From: Thalassomonas actiniarum
GTDB lineage: Bacteria; Pseudomonadota; Gammaproteobacteria; Enterobacterales; Alteromonadaceae
Direction of reading: 5' to 3'
Length of the DNA stretch: 64,000 nt
Assembly (NCBI RefSeq): GCF_000948975.2
Contig: NZ_CP059735.1
Coordinates: 3,162,001 to 3,226,000 of the forward strand
Made by a program: the position numbers and the translations under genes. The notes below the pieces were generated by a model. That model ran no database searches. It saw only the letters and a program-made list of their open reading frames with translations, and was not told the DNA's origin. Below, piece after piece: positions 9,705 through 18,884 of the stretch (positions within the stretch are counted from its first letter, which is position 1; every line of letters begins with the position of its first letter).

Positions 9705-12700
9705 ATGACAATAACAACAATAAATACACTAGAAGCAGACTTGGGCTTTGTTTCCGATGCCTATCGTCTGGTCCGGAAAATAGGCCAGGGAGGCTTTGGT
9801 CAGGTTTATCTGGCAAAACAACTCAATACCAACCAAGATGTTGCCATCAAGTTCTTATCGGTCAGCAGCGATTTCGATGACGCCAAGAAAAAGCGTTATA
9901 TTGAACGTTTTGATCGAGAAACCCTATTATGCAGCCGCCTGCAACACCCCAATATTGTTCGTTTGCTGGACAAAGGCTGTTGTCACGACAATCTGCTTTA
10001 TGCCGTGTTTGAATATGTCGACGGTAAAACCCTTAAAGAGACCCTTTCAGAGTCCGGTGCCTTATTGCCGGTAGATGCCGCCGCCGTGATGGGGCAGGTA
10101 CTTGATGCATTGGCCCATGCCCATGAACAGGGGGTGATTCACCGGGACATTAAACCGGCGAATATCATGCTGACCAAAGTTGGCGCGAAAATTCATGCCA
10201 AGGTATTGGACTTTGGTATCGGCACTCTAGTCAATGAAGTGCGCCAGCTCGATTACAAAAGCATTACCTTGACCCAGGAAACCCTGGGAACACCTTCCTA
10301 TAGTGCGCCTGAGCAGTTACGGGGAGAGCCGCCGACACCTAAAACCGATATTTATGTCTGGGGTCTGGTCTTTATCGAATGTTTAACCGGGAAGCCTGCC
10401 ATTTCCGGTACCAGCCTGGCATCTGTTTTCCATAAGCAGTTAAGTCAGTCGAATGTGCCCTTGCCACCTTCACTTGCCGGACACAGTGTCAGTGCATTAT
10501 TGCGCCGGGTACTCAATAAAAAAGCCGGGGAAAGGGCAAGTAATGCTGCCGAGTTATATCATGCATTTCACCAGTTGAATTTCTCTACTTTGGTAGGAGA
10601 TCTTACTCAAAACACCGACCATCATTTTTCAACGGACAATACCTTAGTGGTGCAGCCGGGGGACAATGAAACCCTGATCAATGATACACAGATCAATGAC
10701 AGCAGTGTTGTACAGGCCACATATGCCAGTTTAACCGAACGTAAGCAAATTACGGCATTAGCGGTTGTATTAAATGTCAAAGCTATCGGAGATAGCGAAC
10801 CCGACGGCGAGGTGGTGGATGCAATACACAGAGATCAAAAAGCCCAGTGCATTGATACCGCCGTACGTTACGGCGCTTTCCATGTGGGCAGTTTAGGCAA
10901 CACCCTCTTGTTTTATTTTGGTTATCCTGTGGTCAGTGATAATGACGGACGGTTATGTGCCCGAACTGCGCTGGAAATTAGCAGTAAACTCAGTCAGCGA
11001 AGTTCACTGTTAAGGCAAAACCAGGGGATTGAAGTTAGGGTTCATATGGGGATGCATACCGGGATTGTGACTACTTATGCCGATGCTACACCTGAAGGGG
11101 ATACCACTAATATTGTCCTGGATCTTGCCCGCCTGGCGGAGAAAAACCAGGTGCTGGCGACACAAAGCAGTAAAACTTTACTGGAGAGTTATTTGACCTT
11201 TCAGCCACAACAAGCAGTGTGTATGGGGGTTAAACCTGAGCCGGTTGCTCTTTATTCACTTGTTGGTGAGCGACAGGTAGAAGCCTTTGGCTTTTTGCGG
11301 GTCAATAAAAATAACCATGATTTTATTGGTCGTGAACAAGAGTTGTTCACTTTGGGACAGTTACTCAAAGCTCAAGCAAATGTTGATAATCGCATTGATA
11401 CCGAGCCTGCACTGTTGAACAGGTCTGTGCATGTTTATGGGGAAGCAGGGATCGGCAAATCCCGTTTAGTCTTTGAGTTGAGGAGTTTAGCTGCAAGTTA
11501 TCGTCATTTCGTGGCCCAGTGCTTGCCGGAGCATAAAAATAATGCCCTTTATCCGGTTTTAAACTTAGTCAAATATAAATATTCGCTTGATTCTTTGACC
11601 GCAGGCGCTGCGACAGCAAAGCTTCATCGTGAACTTAAGCATAGTGCAACGCAAGTAGGGCAAGAAATGGCGCAAGTACAGGATGCACTGGTGATTTTAT
11701 GCTCCTGGTTAGCTTTGCCTTTACCGGAAGGTGTTCAGGGTAAACCGCTGAGTCCCGATGTGCAAAAAGATATTTTATTTAAGGCCTTAATCACACTGCT
11801 GCTTAGCCGGGAAACGATCGGCAATAGAGATAAGATGCAACCGGTTTTATTTTTATTTGAAGATTTGCATTGGGCGGATCCTACAACAATAGCCTTTATT
11901 GCTGAGCTTAGCAGTGCAAGCCTGGGGGAAAATGAGGTCTTCATCAGCACTTCGCGTCAGCCTTTGCCACAAACGTTAAGTCACAGTGGCTTTGCATCTA
12001 TAGCCCTGACGAAGCTAAGTCAGGAAAAAACTGCTGAGTTTGTCTTTAATCTGTTTGATAAGCAGCAGGTATCGACAAAACTGCTTGATGTGGTTGTCAG
12101 CCGCACCGATGGTATTCCACTGTTTATTGAAGAACTGGTGAATATGCTAAAACAAAAGGGCTTGGTTCAGCATTTAAACGGTATAACCGACTTTATCAAG
12201 CCGGATAATATCAACGAGGTACCGGGCAGTTTACGTGACTCGTTACAGCAAAAACTTGATACCTTAATTTATGCCAAAGAAACCGCTCAGTTGGCGGCAA
12301 CCATTGGCCGTGAATTTGATTATGCACTGCTTGCGGCTGCTTCTAACCACAGTGCTGCCCAGCTACAAACTGATTTAAATGAGTTAATAGAAGCCGATTT
12401 AATTATTTTACAACGTAAGGTTGCAGGTAATAGTTATATCTTTAAGCATGCCCTGGTCCGGGATGCTGCATATGAAAGTATGCTAAATGATAAACGTATG
12501 GCCGCCCATAATAATGTGGCCGGGGCGTTTGTCGATAGTTTCCCTGATTTTAGCAAAAAGAATCCTTTCGTTATTGCCAGTCATTACGCTAAAGCCGGTA
12601 ATGATGAAACAGCTGTTACTTTCGGTATCGATGCGGTAGTACTGCAAATAGAGAAGTCTGCCAATGATGAAGCCTACTCTTATGCCAATCTTATCCTGCC

Positions 12701-13916
12701 CTGGGTGAAGAACATTTCTTGTGAAGTGAAACAGATCAAAATTGAGTTAAACCTGTTAGATATCATTTTGCCTGCGGTGATGAGCTTAAGTGGTTATGGC
12801 GGGGATGAGGTAAGCAAAATAAGTCACCGGATAGAAGCATTAATTGACCAGCTCGAACGAATGCCGGGAGCAAAGCTTGATGAGGGGTACACTGAACTTA
12901 CCAATAAGGTTGAATGGTCTTTGTTCTTAAATTCTCATTACTCTTCTCAAAGAGCACAAACCATTGAAGTGGGAAATCGCATTATTGCCAGGGCAAGAAA
13001 AGAAAGGAATCGGCAGCGTGAAATGGTGGTGCTTACCCATCTGGGACAGGCTCATTTAGTGGACGGTAATTTAAAAGCGTCTTTAGATATGCACAATGCT
13101 TCATTGCAAATGTATAGCGAAGCATTGGATAAGGGGATTTCTGCTGAATATGGAACAGACCCTAAGGCTCAAAATTTATCCATGCTAACCCTAACTTATA
13201 TCCACTTAGGCATGCCCGAGAAAGCACTGGAGAGCGTAAATAAAGCATTAGCCTACTCTGAGGTTATTGGCCACGATGTTTCGATTACTTTTGCTCATTT
13301 ATTTAAGGCGCTTTATGCGTATTTTATGAATGATCGCGAGAGCGTTATCACGACAGTACAAAGATATGAACTAAGTCATGGTGATAAAAAGGAGTTGGTT
13401 TGGATCAATACCTTTTTATACATGCTTTATGATTGGGCATTATATAAGACAGATTTTGCGGAACTAAGTATCAAGGACCAGCTGGAGTCGGGGCAATTGT
13501 TTGCCTTAGCCTGGTATGAACCTTCTTTAGCTGATACTTACCTGGAGTTGAAGCAATATGATAAAGCGATAAACTTGATGGAAAACTCTTTGCAGCGCAC
13601 TAAAGCAAATGGTGAATATGCAGCATTACCTTTTGTATTGAGTAGTTTGGCTAAATGTTATTATGTTGTAGACAAGACACTTTCTCCCAGAGTCGAACAA
13701 ATGTTGAATGAATCCCTTCGTTATGCCCGGGAGCAAAAGGCAATCTTTTTTGAACTTCATTCGCTTGTGTATTATTACCCGTTAATTCAGGATAAAACTA
13801 AGAAAATGCAAGTGCAGTCAGAGATTAACATGATTGTTAATGGCTCAGATGAAATGAAAGATACAGCGCCATACAGAAAAGCCATGGAATATCAGGCAGA
13901 GTCTTTATGCACCTAA
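9705..13916 (+). CDS. TOMM-system Ser/Thr kinase - cyclase-homology - AAA ATPase - TPR fusion
   Basis: A 1403-aa cytoplasmic signalling protein. Residues about 20-290 are a Hanks-type kinase: GQGGFGQVYLAK loop, Lys49, HRDIKPAN with catalytic Asp148, and metal-binding Asp169 in DFG. Residues about 345-525 look like a class III nucleotidyl-cyclase homology domain (GSLGNTLLFYFG, VHMGMHTGIV). An ATPase module follows with Walker A GEAGIGKS (579-586) and Walker B ending at Asp720 (LFLFEDLHWAD). The C-terminal 400 residues are helical TPR-like repeats. The order and length match the TOMM kinase/cyclase fusion family known beside TOMM precursors. The ATG at 9705 has AGGA upstream; an earlier in-frame TTG is weaker. 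It overlaps the dioxygenase gene by 10 bp. It probably regulates the cluster, since no biosynthetic domain is visible. Confidence 0.92.
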   Translation: MTITTINTLEADLGFVSDAYRLVRKIGQGGFGQVYLAKQLNTNQDVAIKFLSVSSDFDDAKKKRYIERFDRETLLCSRLQHPNIVRLLDKGCCHDNLLYAVFEYVDGKTLKETLSESGALLPVDAAAVMGQVLDALAHAHEQGVIHRDIKPANIMLTKVGAKIHAKVLDFGIGTLVNEVRQLDYKSITLTQETLGTPSYSAPEQLRGEPPTPKTDIYVWGLVFIECLTGKPAISGTSLASVFHKQLSQSNVPLPPSLAGHSVSALLRRVLNKKAGERASNAAELYHAFHQLNFSTLVGDLTQNTDHHFSTDNTLVVQPGDNETLINDTQINDSSVVQATYASLTERKQITALAVVLNVKAIGDSEPDGEVVDAIHRDQKAQCIDTAVRYGAFHVGSLGNTLLFYFGYPVVSDNDGRLCARTALEISSKLSQRSSLLRQNQGIEVRVHMGMHTGIVTTYADATPEGDTTNIVLDLARLAEKNQVLATQSSKTLLESYLTFQPQQAVCMGVKPEPVALYSLVGERQVEAFGFLRVNKNNHDFIGREQELFTLGQLLKAQANVDNRIDTEPALLNRSVHVYGEAGIGKSRLVFELRSLAASYRHFVAQCLPEHKNNALYPVLNLVKYKYSLDSLTAGAATAKLHRELKHSATQVGQEMAQVQDALVILCSWLALPLPEGVQGKPLSPDVQKDILFKALITLLLSRETIGNRDKMQPVLFLFEDLHWADPTTIAFIAELSSASLGENEVFISTSRQPLPQTLSHSGFASIALTKLSQEKTAEFVFNLFDKQQVSTKLLDVVVSRTDGIPLFIEELVNMLKQKGLVQHLNGITDFIKPDNINEVPGSLRDSLQQKLDTLIYAKETAQLAATIGREFDYALLAAASNHSAAQLQTDLNELIEADLIILQRKVAGNSYIFKHALVRDAAYESMLNDKRMAAHNNVAGAFVDSFPDFSKKNPFVIASHYAKAGNDETAVTFGIDAVVLQIEKSANDEAYSYANLILPWVKNISCEVKQIKIELNLLDIILPAVMSLSGYGGDEVSKISHRIEALIDQLERMPGAKLDEGYTELTNKVEWSLFLNSHYSSQRAQTIEVGNRIIARARKERNRQREMVVLTHLGQAHLVDGNLKASLDMHNASLQMYSEALDKGISAEYGTDPKAQNLSMLTLTYIHLGMPEKALESVNKALAYSEVIGHDVSITFAHLFKALYAYFMNDRESVITTVQRYELSHGDKKELVWINTFLYMLYDWALYKTDFAELSIKDQLESGQLFALAWYEPSLADTYLELKQYDKAINLMENSLQRTKANGEYAALPFVLSSLAKCYYVVDKTLSPRVEQMLNESLRYAREQKAIFFELHSLVYYYPLIQDKTKKMQVQSEINMIVNGSDEMKDTAPYRKAMEYQAESLCT

Positions 13917-14704
13917 AGAATCTGCAAGAAAGTCTTTCAGACAATAAAAAAGCTCAATATGAAAGCAATGGTTTTCATATTGAGTCTGAAAAAATTATAC
14001 CTGAAGCTGTGTTATCTTCAGCCATGGCAGGAATAAAACGAGTTGCTAGCGGAGAATATAATACCGGTCTTGCTCCCTGGGGGAAAATCGGTAACAGTGA
14101 GCAGCTGCAAAGAACCGCTCAGATACATTTGGCCGATCAGGACATTTTTAATTTAGTTACTCAACCGGCTATCGGTAAAGTAGCAGCACAGATAACCGGT
14201 GCCAATGAAATCAAAGTTTGGGGAACTCAGCTTTATAGTAAACCGCCACAATTAGACACTCAGGCAAATGTCGGTTGGCATACCGACTATCAGCATATGC
14301 CTTTTTTTCGTGACGGTGTTATCACTGCCTGGTTGCCATTAATTGATGTCAATGAGAACTCGGGAGCGATCACTTATATAAGAGGATCGCATCAATGGCA
14401 AAATGCCGCTCCATACCTCAATGCTGCGATACAGGATCTGGGGAGTGTAAAAAGTCATTTTATCAGGGCTAACAAGGCTTATTCCTGGTGTGAAGTTACG
14501 GCAACGATGGCTGCAGGTGGTATTTGTTTTCATCATAAGGACATGATCCATGGCAGTAGTGCGAACCAAACGCCTGTTTACCGTCATGCCATCGCCATAG
14601 GCTTGCTGACCGGGCAGGCTGAAATTGATACCAAGGCAAATGATTATGGCTACCGTGCTGTCCTGGACAATCGGGATTTTTGTCCGGTAATTTATAGTCA
14701 ATAA
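13907..14704 (+). CDS. Phytanoyl-CoA dioxygenase-family Fe(II)/2-oxoglutarate oxygenase (TOMM cluster)
   Basis: A 265-aa non-haem iron oxygenase. The facial triad is visible: His125 and Asp127 in GWHTDYQHM and distal His215 in DMIHGSSAN, with the oxoglutarate-binding Arg likely in YRHAIAIG. It starts inside the last codons of the kinase gene (ATG at 13907, 10-bp overlap), so translation is probably coupled. The precursor gene begins 32 bp after its stop. The position suggests hydroxylation or another oxidative tailoring of the peptide, or of a pathway small molecule. Such oxygenases are not part of the minimal TOMM set, so this role is inference. A second family member lies at 62.6 kb. Confidence 0.88.
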   Translation: MHLKNLQESLSDNKKAQYESNGFHIESEKIIPEAVLSSAMAGIKRVASGEYNTGLAPWGKIGNSEQLQRTAQIHLADQDIFNLVTQPAIGKVAAQITGANEIKVWGTQLYSKPPQLDTQANVGWHTDYQHMPFFRDGVITAWLPLIDVNENSGAITYIRGSHQWQNAAPYLNAAIQDLGSVKSHFIRANKAYSWCEVTATMAAGGICFHHKDMIHGSSANQTPVYRHAIAIGLLTGQAEIDTKANDYGYRAVLDNRDFCPVIYSQ

Positions 14705-14736
14705 CCTTTTCTAAGAAGAAAAAATAGGAGAAAAAC

Positions 14737-15234
14737 GTGAGTAATGAAGATATTCGTTCGTCAGTTGGTGCTGAGCAGGGTGACCCTAGTACACTAAGCA
14801 ATATGGAAGCCATTCAAGATTGGCAGTTAGCCTGGTCAAGGCTAGTTTCATATGCTTGGGAAAACTGGAACGATGCAGAAGTGATGAAAAGCCTTCTTGC
14901 TGATCCGCATCATTATTTGAAACAGTTTGGTTATCAAGGCCAATTCGATACCACAAAAATTAAAGTGGTATTGGAAGGTAACGGTGCACCGGTAAACCTG
15001 GAACTTAATGAGTGGGATAGTGAGCAAAGAGCCGGTTATCAATCACCTGACGTCAAACCGGCGGGTGAAGAAAGTGTCGAGCCTCTGACCAATGGTTGGA
15101 ACAGCGCACATGAGAATAACCAGCTTGCCGGTGCCCTTGTTGTGGTATTGCCTAAACCACCGGAGAAGGATCAAACATTGGCGTTGGCAGATTATATGGC
15201 GATTAGTAACTATCAGCCATTTACCTGTACTTAA
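14737..15234 (+). CDS. Putative TOMM precursor peptide with nitrile-hydratase-like leader
   Basis: A 165-aa peptide preceded by AATAGGAGAAAAACG. Residues 32-80 have the nitrile-hydratase-alpha-like leader pattern: a W-rich helix (AWSRLVSYAWENW), then LLADPHHYLKQFGY (53-66) and a short beta segment (KIKVVLE). A polar linker (about 90-128) leads to a hydrophobic stretch ending LPKPP and then the tail TLALADYMAISNYQPFTCT. Cys164 is the only cysteine in the whole protein and is the penultimate residue, flanked by Thr163 and Thr165. These are the likely heterocyclisation sites. The layout agrees with the BMA_0021-type TOMM precursor family, which accompanies kinase-cyclase fusions and YcaO proteins. 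There is no obvious Gly-Gly cleavage site. The modification itself is inferred from the neighbouring genes. Confidence 0.8.
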   Translation: MSNEDIRSSVGAEQGDPSTLSNMEAIQDWQLAWSRLVSYAWENWNDAEVMKSLLADPHHYLKQFGYQGQFDTTKIKVVLEGNGAPVNLELNEWDSEQRAGYQSPDVKPAGEESVEPLTNGWNSAHENNQLAGALVVVLPKPPEKDQTLALADYMAISNYQPFTCT

Positions 15235-15339
15235 TATAAATTAACCGCCTTAGGGTGTTCGAGATCAAGTTCACCCTAATTATTTCCTGCGAAACTAGAC
15301 ACATATCACACTCCTAACCGAACCGGCTAATAATAAATA

Positions 15340-16494
15340 ATGAAGTTTAAAATAATTGATTGTGACCGTCATGTCATTGAACCCAGCTTTTTATGGCAAG
15401 AATACGCCCCAAGTGAAGTTTTTAAAAACACCCCGGTATATTTAAAACAAGATACGCCAGAGTCCCGTAGTGAAAGAGTTGCACGGCTAGGGGAAGAAGC
15501 GGATATAGCATTACCGCCACAACTTATGATCGGCTCTGTGCCGGTGTTGAATAACTGGCATGAGAGCAATCAGATAGCTTCTGCACATATTAATCAAAAC
15601 AGCCAGAAACAAAGGTTTGATGCAACACTCCCCCATACCCAGATAGAGACAATGGACACTGCCGGGATCGGTCGGGCACTAATGTTTCCGACTTTTGCCA
15701 TGCTGGTAGTCAACCACTCACAAATTAGCCCGGAGACATCCTATGCTTACGCCAGGGCCTACAACCACTGGTTGAAAGATTATATCAATTATGATCCTAA
15801 AAGGCTTATCGGCGTCGGTTTGGTCAGTCGCCATGACCCTGATAATATGTGCCGGCAAATAGAAGAAATTGCTTCTTTTGGCTGGCATTGTATTACTTTA
15901 AGGCCTGAGGTTATCGCCGGCAGGGAACTGGGGCATGAAGACTATGAAGCGTTCTGGCAATTATGTGAAAAGAAAAATATCACCGTAGCTTTTCATGGTG
16001 GCACACATCTTCACGGGCCAACAGTTGGCTCAGAGCGGTTCAGTTCGAGGTTTGCCTTGCATGCCTGCTCGCATCCGATGGAAATTCAGATGGCTTTTCT
16101 CTCCCTGTTAGAATCAGGAGTGCTGGAAAGATACCCCAAGTTAAAGTTTGCTTTTCTTGAGGCCGGTTGCTCCTGGATCCCTCACTGGCTATGGCGATTA
16201 GATAATATCTGTTACCCGGAATTCCCGGCTTTAATCAAGAAGAATATCCGTATGCTGCCATCTGAGTATTTTAAAAGGCACTGCTGGACTACCTTAGAAA
16301 TTGGTGAACCTTGTCTTAAAGCTGTAGTTGATATGATAGGTCATGAAAATATTCTCTTTGGCAGCGACTTTCCTCATCCGGATCACCTGCATTTTGATGT
16401 GGGAGAAATAGCCAAGGAATGCGATGAATTAACCGCAGAACAATTACAAGATATTTTAGAGGTCAATCCTCAAAATTGTTTCAGCCTGGATTAA
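15340..16494 (+). CDS. Amidohydrolase-family (amidohydrolase 2) metal-dependent hydrolase
   Basis: A 384-aa TIM-barrel hydrolase of the amidohydrolase-2/ACMSD-like superfamily. Signature metal ligands are visible: the DxH near the N-terminus (DCDRHVIEP, residues 7-14), His in VAFHGGTH, and the late GSDFPHPDH block with the catalytic Asp. Length is typical. The gene lies between the precursor and the YcaO gene with gaps of 105 and 43 bp, all on one strand, so co-expression is likely. In this setting it could trim or hydrolyse the modified peptide, or act as a C-C or amide hydrolase on a tailoring product. No specific substrate can be assigned. The ATG at 15340 lacks a strong Shine-Dalgarno. 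Confidence 0.88.
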   Translation: MKFKIIDCDRHVIEPSFLWQEYAPSEVFKNTPVYLKQDTPESRSERVARLGEEADIALPPQLMIGSVPVLNNWHESNQIASAHINQNSQKQRFDATLPHTQIETMDTAGIGRALMFPTFAMLVVNHSQISPETSYAYARAYNHWLKDYINYDPKRLIGVGLVSRHDPDNMCRQIEEIASFGWHCITLRPEVIAGRELGHEDYEAFWQLCEKKNITVAFHGGTHLHGPTVGSERFSSRFALHACSHPMEIQMAFLSLLESGVLERYPKLKFAFLEAGCSWIPHWLWRLDNICYPEFPALIKKNIRMLPSEYFKRHCWTTLEIGEPCLKAVVDMIGHENILFGSDFPHPDHLHFDVGEIAKECDELTAEQLQDILEVNPQNCFSLD

Positions 16495-16537
16495 TGGCGC
16501 TGGCGAACTTTTTTAGAATAATAAATTTGGCAATAAA

Positions 16538-18670
16538 GTGAAGACTTTAGATAAAAATATATTGGCCTGGCATCCGAGGTTTCAGGTTTCTTTCTGGCAA
16601 GAGCTGGGGGTTGTTTTAATCAGTGAAAATGAATACCTTTTTCTGCCTGATAACAAATTCCCCTATATGCAGGCCATAAATGGTAAACGAACGGCTGATG
16701 AAATAGTGCTGGGGCAGGGGGAGCCGGGTAAAAGTGCGATCTTCTTTTATCAAATCAGTCAATTACGCCAGCAAGGCTACTTGGTTGATGCTGACGATGA
16801 AATTCACCGTCGTTACCAAAGGCATAGCGTCGACAATTTTCAGCAGTTGGGCTTAAATTCAGCAGTAGAAATGATCAATTTATCTGCGCTAGACAGAGTA
16901 ATGTGCAAGCTCTGGGCTGATATGATAGAAACAGCATTAACAGACCTTGGCTATCCGCTGACTGTTATATTGGTGGATGACTTTTTAGAACCGCGTTTAA
17001 TAGAGGTGGTAGCAAGTCTACCGGCTTATTGCATTATTAAAGTCACAGGAGAAAAAATCTGGATCAGTCCAGTTTCAACACCAGATAAAGTGCTTAATTG
17101 GCCAAAATTACAGCAGCAATTGTGGCTAAACCAACCGGTACGTAATCTGGTGGCAAGATTATATCCGCAGCAAGCGCATCAATTACCTTTTCTTCTTGAT
17201 AGGCCCCTGAGCCGCGAAAATATCCGGCAACTAAATATTTTACTTACCGGACAATGTGTTGCTAAAAATGAAGAACTTATTGTGCTGACATTATCCAGCA
17301 ATGAGTTTGAGTATCATCCGGTCAATCCATATTATGACAGCGAGCATGATTTTTCTGCCCAAATAGCAAGTCCTGTAGAACTAAAGACCTGCCCGGTATT
17401 GTTTGATCAAGATGGCGGTTGCCGCAACATTAGTCCAGCACAAACTCTGAAAAAGCTCACCCCGTTGATTAGTCCGGTAACCGGGGTGATCACGCATATC
17501 GAAGAGCTTAAGTCTGAAGAAAATCAGCCGGTAAAAACATATCGAACGGCTTTTTTCAAAACCCCGGCACTCTCTCAACAGGGGGCTGTAAATGAAAGTT
17601 TTGTGCAGGTCTGTATGGGGAAAGGGGTCTCGACAACGCAGTCTAAAGTCAGTGCCTTATGCGAGACCATAGAGCGCTATGCCGCCTTATATCAGGGGGA
17701 TGAACCACTTCTGCTGTCCAGGCAGTCACAACTTAGCCAACGAAGTTATGGCCCGGGACAGTTAGTCCCTTATAGCGAGTTGCAATACCGCTACTTTGCA
17801 GATGAAAGCCATCCGGACTTTAGTCTTAAACAGGCGGCAACTCCTTATCTTGACTCAGAAATTCACTGGTTACCCGCCTGGTCACTATCCCAAAGAGAAC
17901 AGGTTTATCTTCCCTTAACGGCCTGTTTTGCCAACCTTCCCTTTGACGATGAGCAATTCGGACGCTGGCATTCCAATGGTTGTGCTGCGGGTAACACCTT
18001 GGAAGAGGCGGTTTTACAAGGGCTATTTGAATTGATTGAGCGGGATGCTAGCGCTATTTGGTGGTATAACCAGACCAAGGGCGCTCAATTTGATTTGGAT
18101 AAAATTCCTGCAAGTAATTTACAAAAATTGCAGGATACCTTATCGGTCAGCCATAAATTTTGGGTTCTGGATATTACCACAGATATTGGTGTACCTGTTA
18201 TGGTTGCCATAGGCCAAGACCTGAAGACTAAGGGGTATAGTTTAGGTCTAGGTTGCCACTTACAGCCTGAGCTGGCAGCTCAAAGGGCTTTAACCGAACT
18301 TTGCCAGCTTATTCCTATTCGTGACCAAAACGGGGCGCCGTTTGATTTTGATGCCATTGCTGAAGGTGAATATCTGCATCCGGATATAAACAGAGCAGCA
18401 ATACCGGCTTTTATACAGCCTTGTGGCGATATCAAAGAGGATATTGAGAATATGGTGGCTCGTTTACACGCTCTGGGTTATGAAACTTTAGTTGTGGATT
18501 ATAGTCGCCCCCATTTACCAATTAAAACCGCCAAGGTTTTTGTTCCGGGTTTATGCCATATTTGGCCGCAATTGGCTAATGTTCGTTTATATCAGCTGCC
18601 TGTTCAGTTAGGTTGGTTGCAGCAAGTAAAAACTGAAACAACAATAAACCCGCAAGCTTTGTATATTTAG
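16538..18670 (+). CDS. TOMM cyclodehydratase: leader-binding/E1-like domain fused to YcaO
   Basis: A 710-aa fusion expected to install azoline rings by ATP-dependent backbone cyclodehydration of Cys/Ser/Thr. The first ~90 residues look like a leader-recognition (RRE-like) docking segment, residues ~90-290 like the degenerate E1-like partner, and ~320-700 are YcaO. YcaO nucleotide/Mg-binding motifs are present: Ser372-x3-Glu376-x2-Glu379-Arg380 (SALCETIER) and Glu498-x2-Glu501-Arg502 (ELIERD), and a further acidic helix near RALTELCQL. The C-terminus ends QALYI without the proline-rich tail of classical McbD-type enzymes. The start codon is GTG. No flavin dehydrogenase is adjacent, so products may stay azolines. 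Confident as a YcaO fusion; the substrate is inferred to be the 14.7-kb precursor. Confidence 0.92.
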   Translation: MKTLDKNILAWHPRFQVSFWQELGVVLISENEYLFLPDNKFPYMQAINGKRTADEIVLGQGEPGKSAIFFYQISQLRQQGYLVDADDEIHRRYQRHSVDNFQQLGLNSAVEMINLSALDRVMCKLWADMIETALTDLGYPLTVILVDDFLEPRLIEVVASLPAYCIIKVTGEKIWISPVSTPDKVLNWPKLQQQLWLNQPVRNLVARLYPQQAHQLPFLLDRPLSRENIRQLNILLTGQCVAKNEELIVLTLSSNEFEYHPVNPYYDSEHDFSAQIASPVELKTCPVLFDQDGGCRNISPAQTLKKLTPLISPVTGVITHIEELKSEENQPVKTYRTAFFKTPALSQQGAVNESFVQVCMGKGVSTTQSKVSALCETIERYAALYQGDEPLLLSRQSQLSQRSYGPGQLVPYSELQYRYFADESHPDFSLKQAATPYLDSEIHWLPAWSLSQREQVYLPLTACFANLPFDDEQFGRWHSNGCAAGNTLEEAVLQGLFELIERDASAIWWYNQTKGAQFDLDKIPASNLQKLQDTLSVSHKFWVLDITTDIGVPVMVAIGQDLKTKGYSLGLGCHLQPELAAQRALTELCQLIPIRDQNGAPFDFDAIAEGEYLHPDINRAAIPAFIQPCGDIKEDIENMVARLHALGYETLVVDYSRPHLPIKTAKVFVPGLCHIWPQLANVRLYQLPVQLGWLQQVKTETTINPQALYI

Positions 18671-18884
18671 GGAATATTTTTGCTTGCAGGCTCTTTACCG
18701 GAACAGGCATAGGCTAATGAAAGCTGAAGCTATGATGTTAAGTTTGGGAAGGCTGTATAAGACCAAGTTAAAATAAAAGTGCTGGCTCTTTTGTTAAAAT
18801 TTGTCGTCAATACCGTCAAAAGTCAGTAAACTTTTATCGAACTAATTTAAATAACAGTCTGTGTAAGGATTCAAAGGAACTCAG

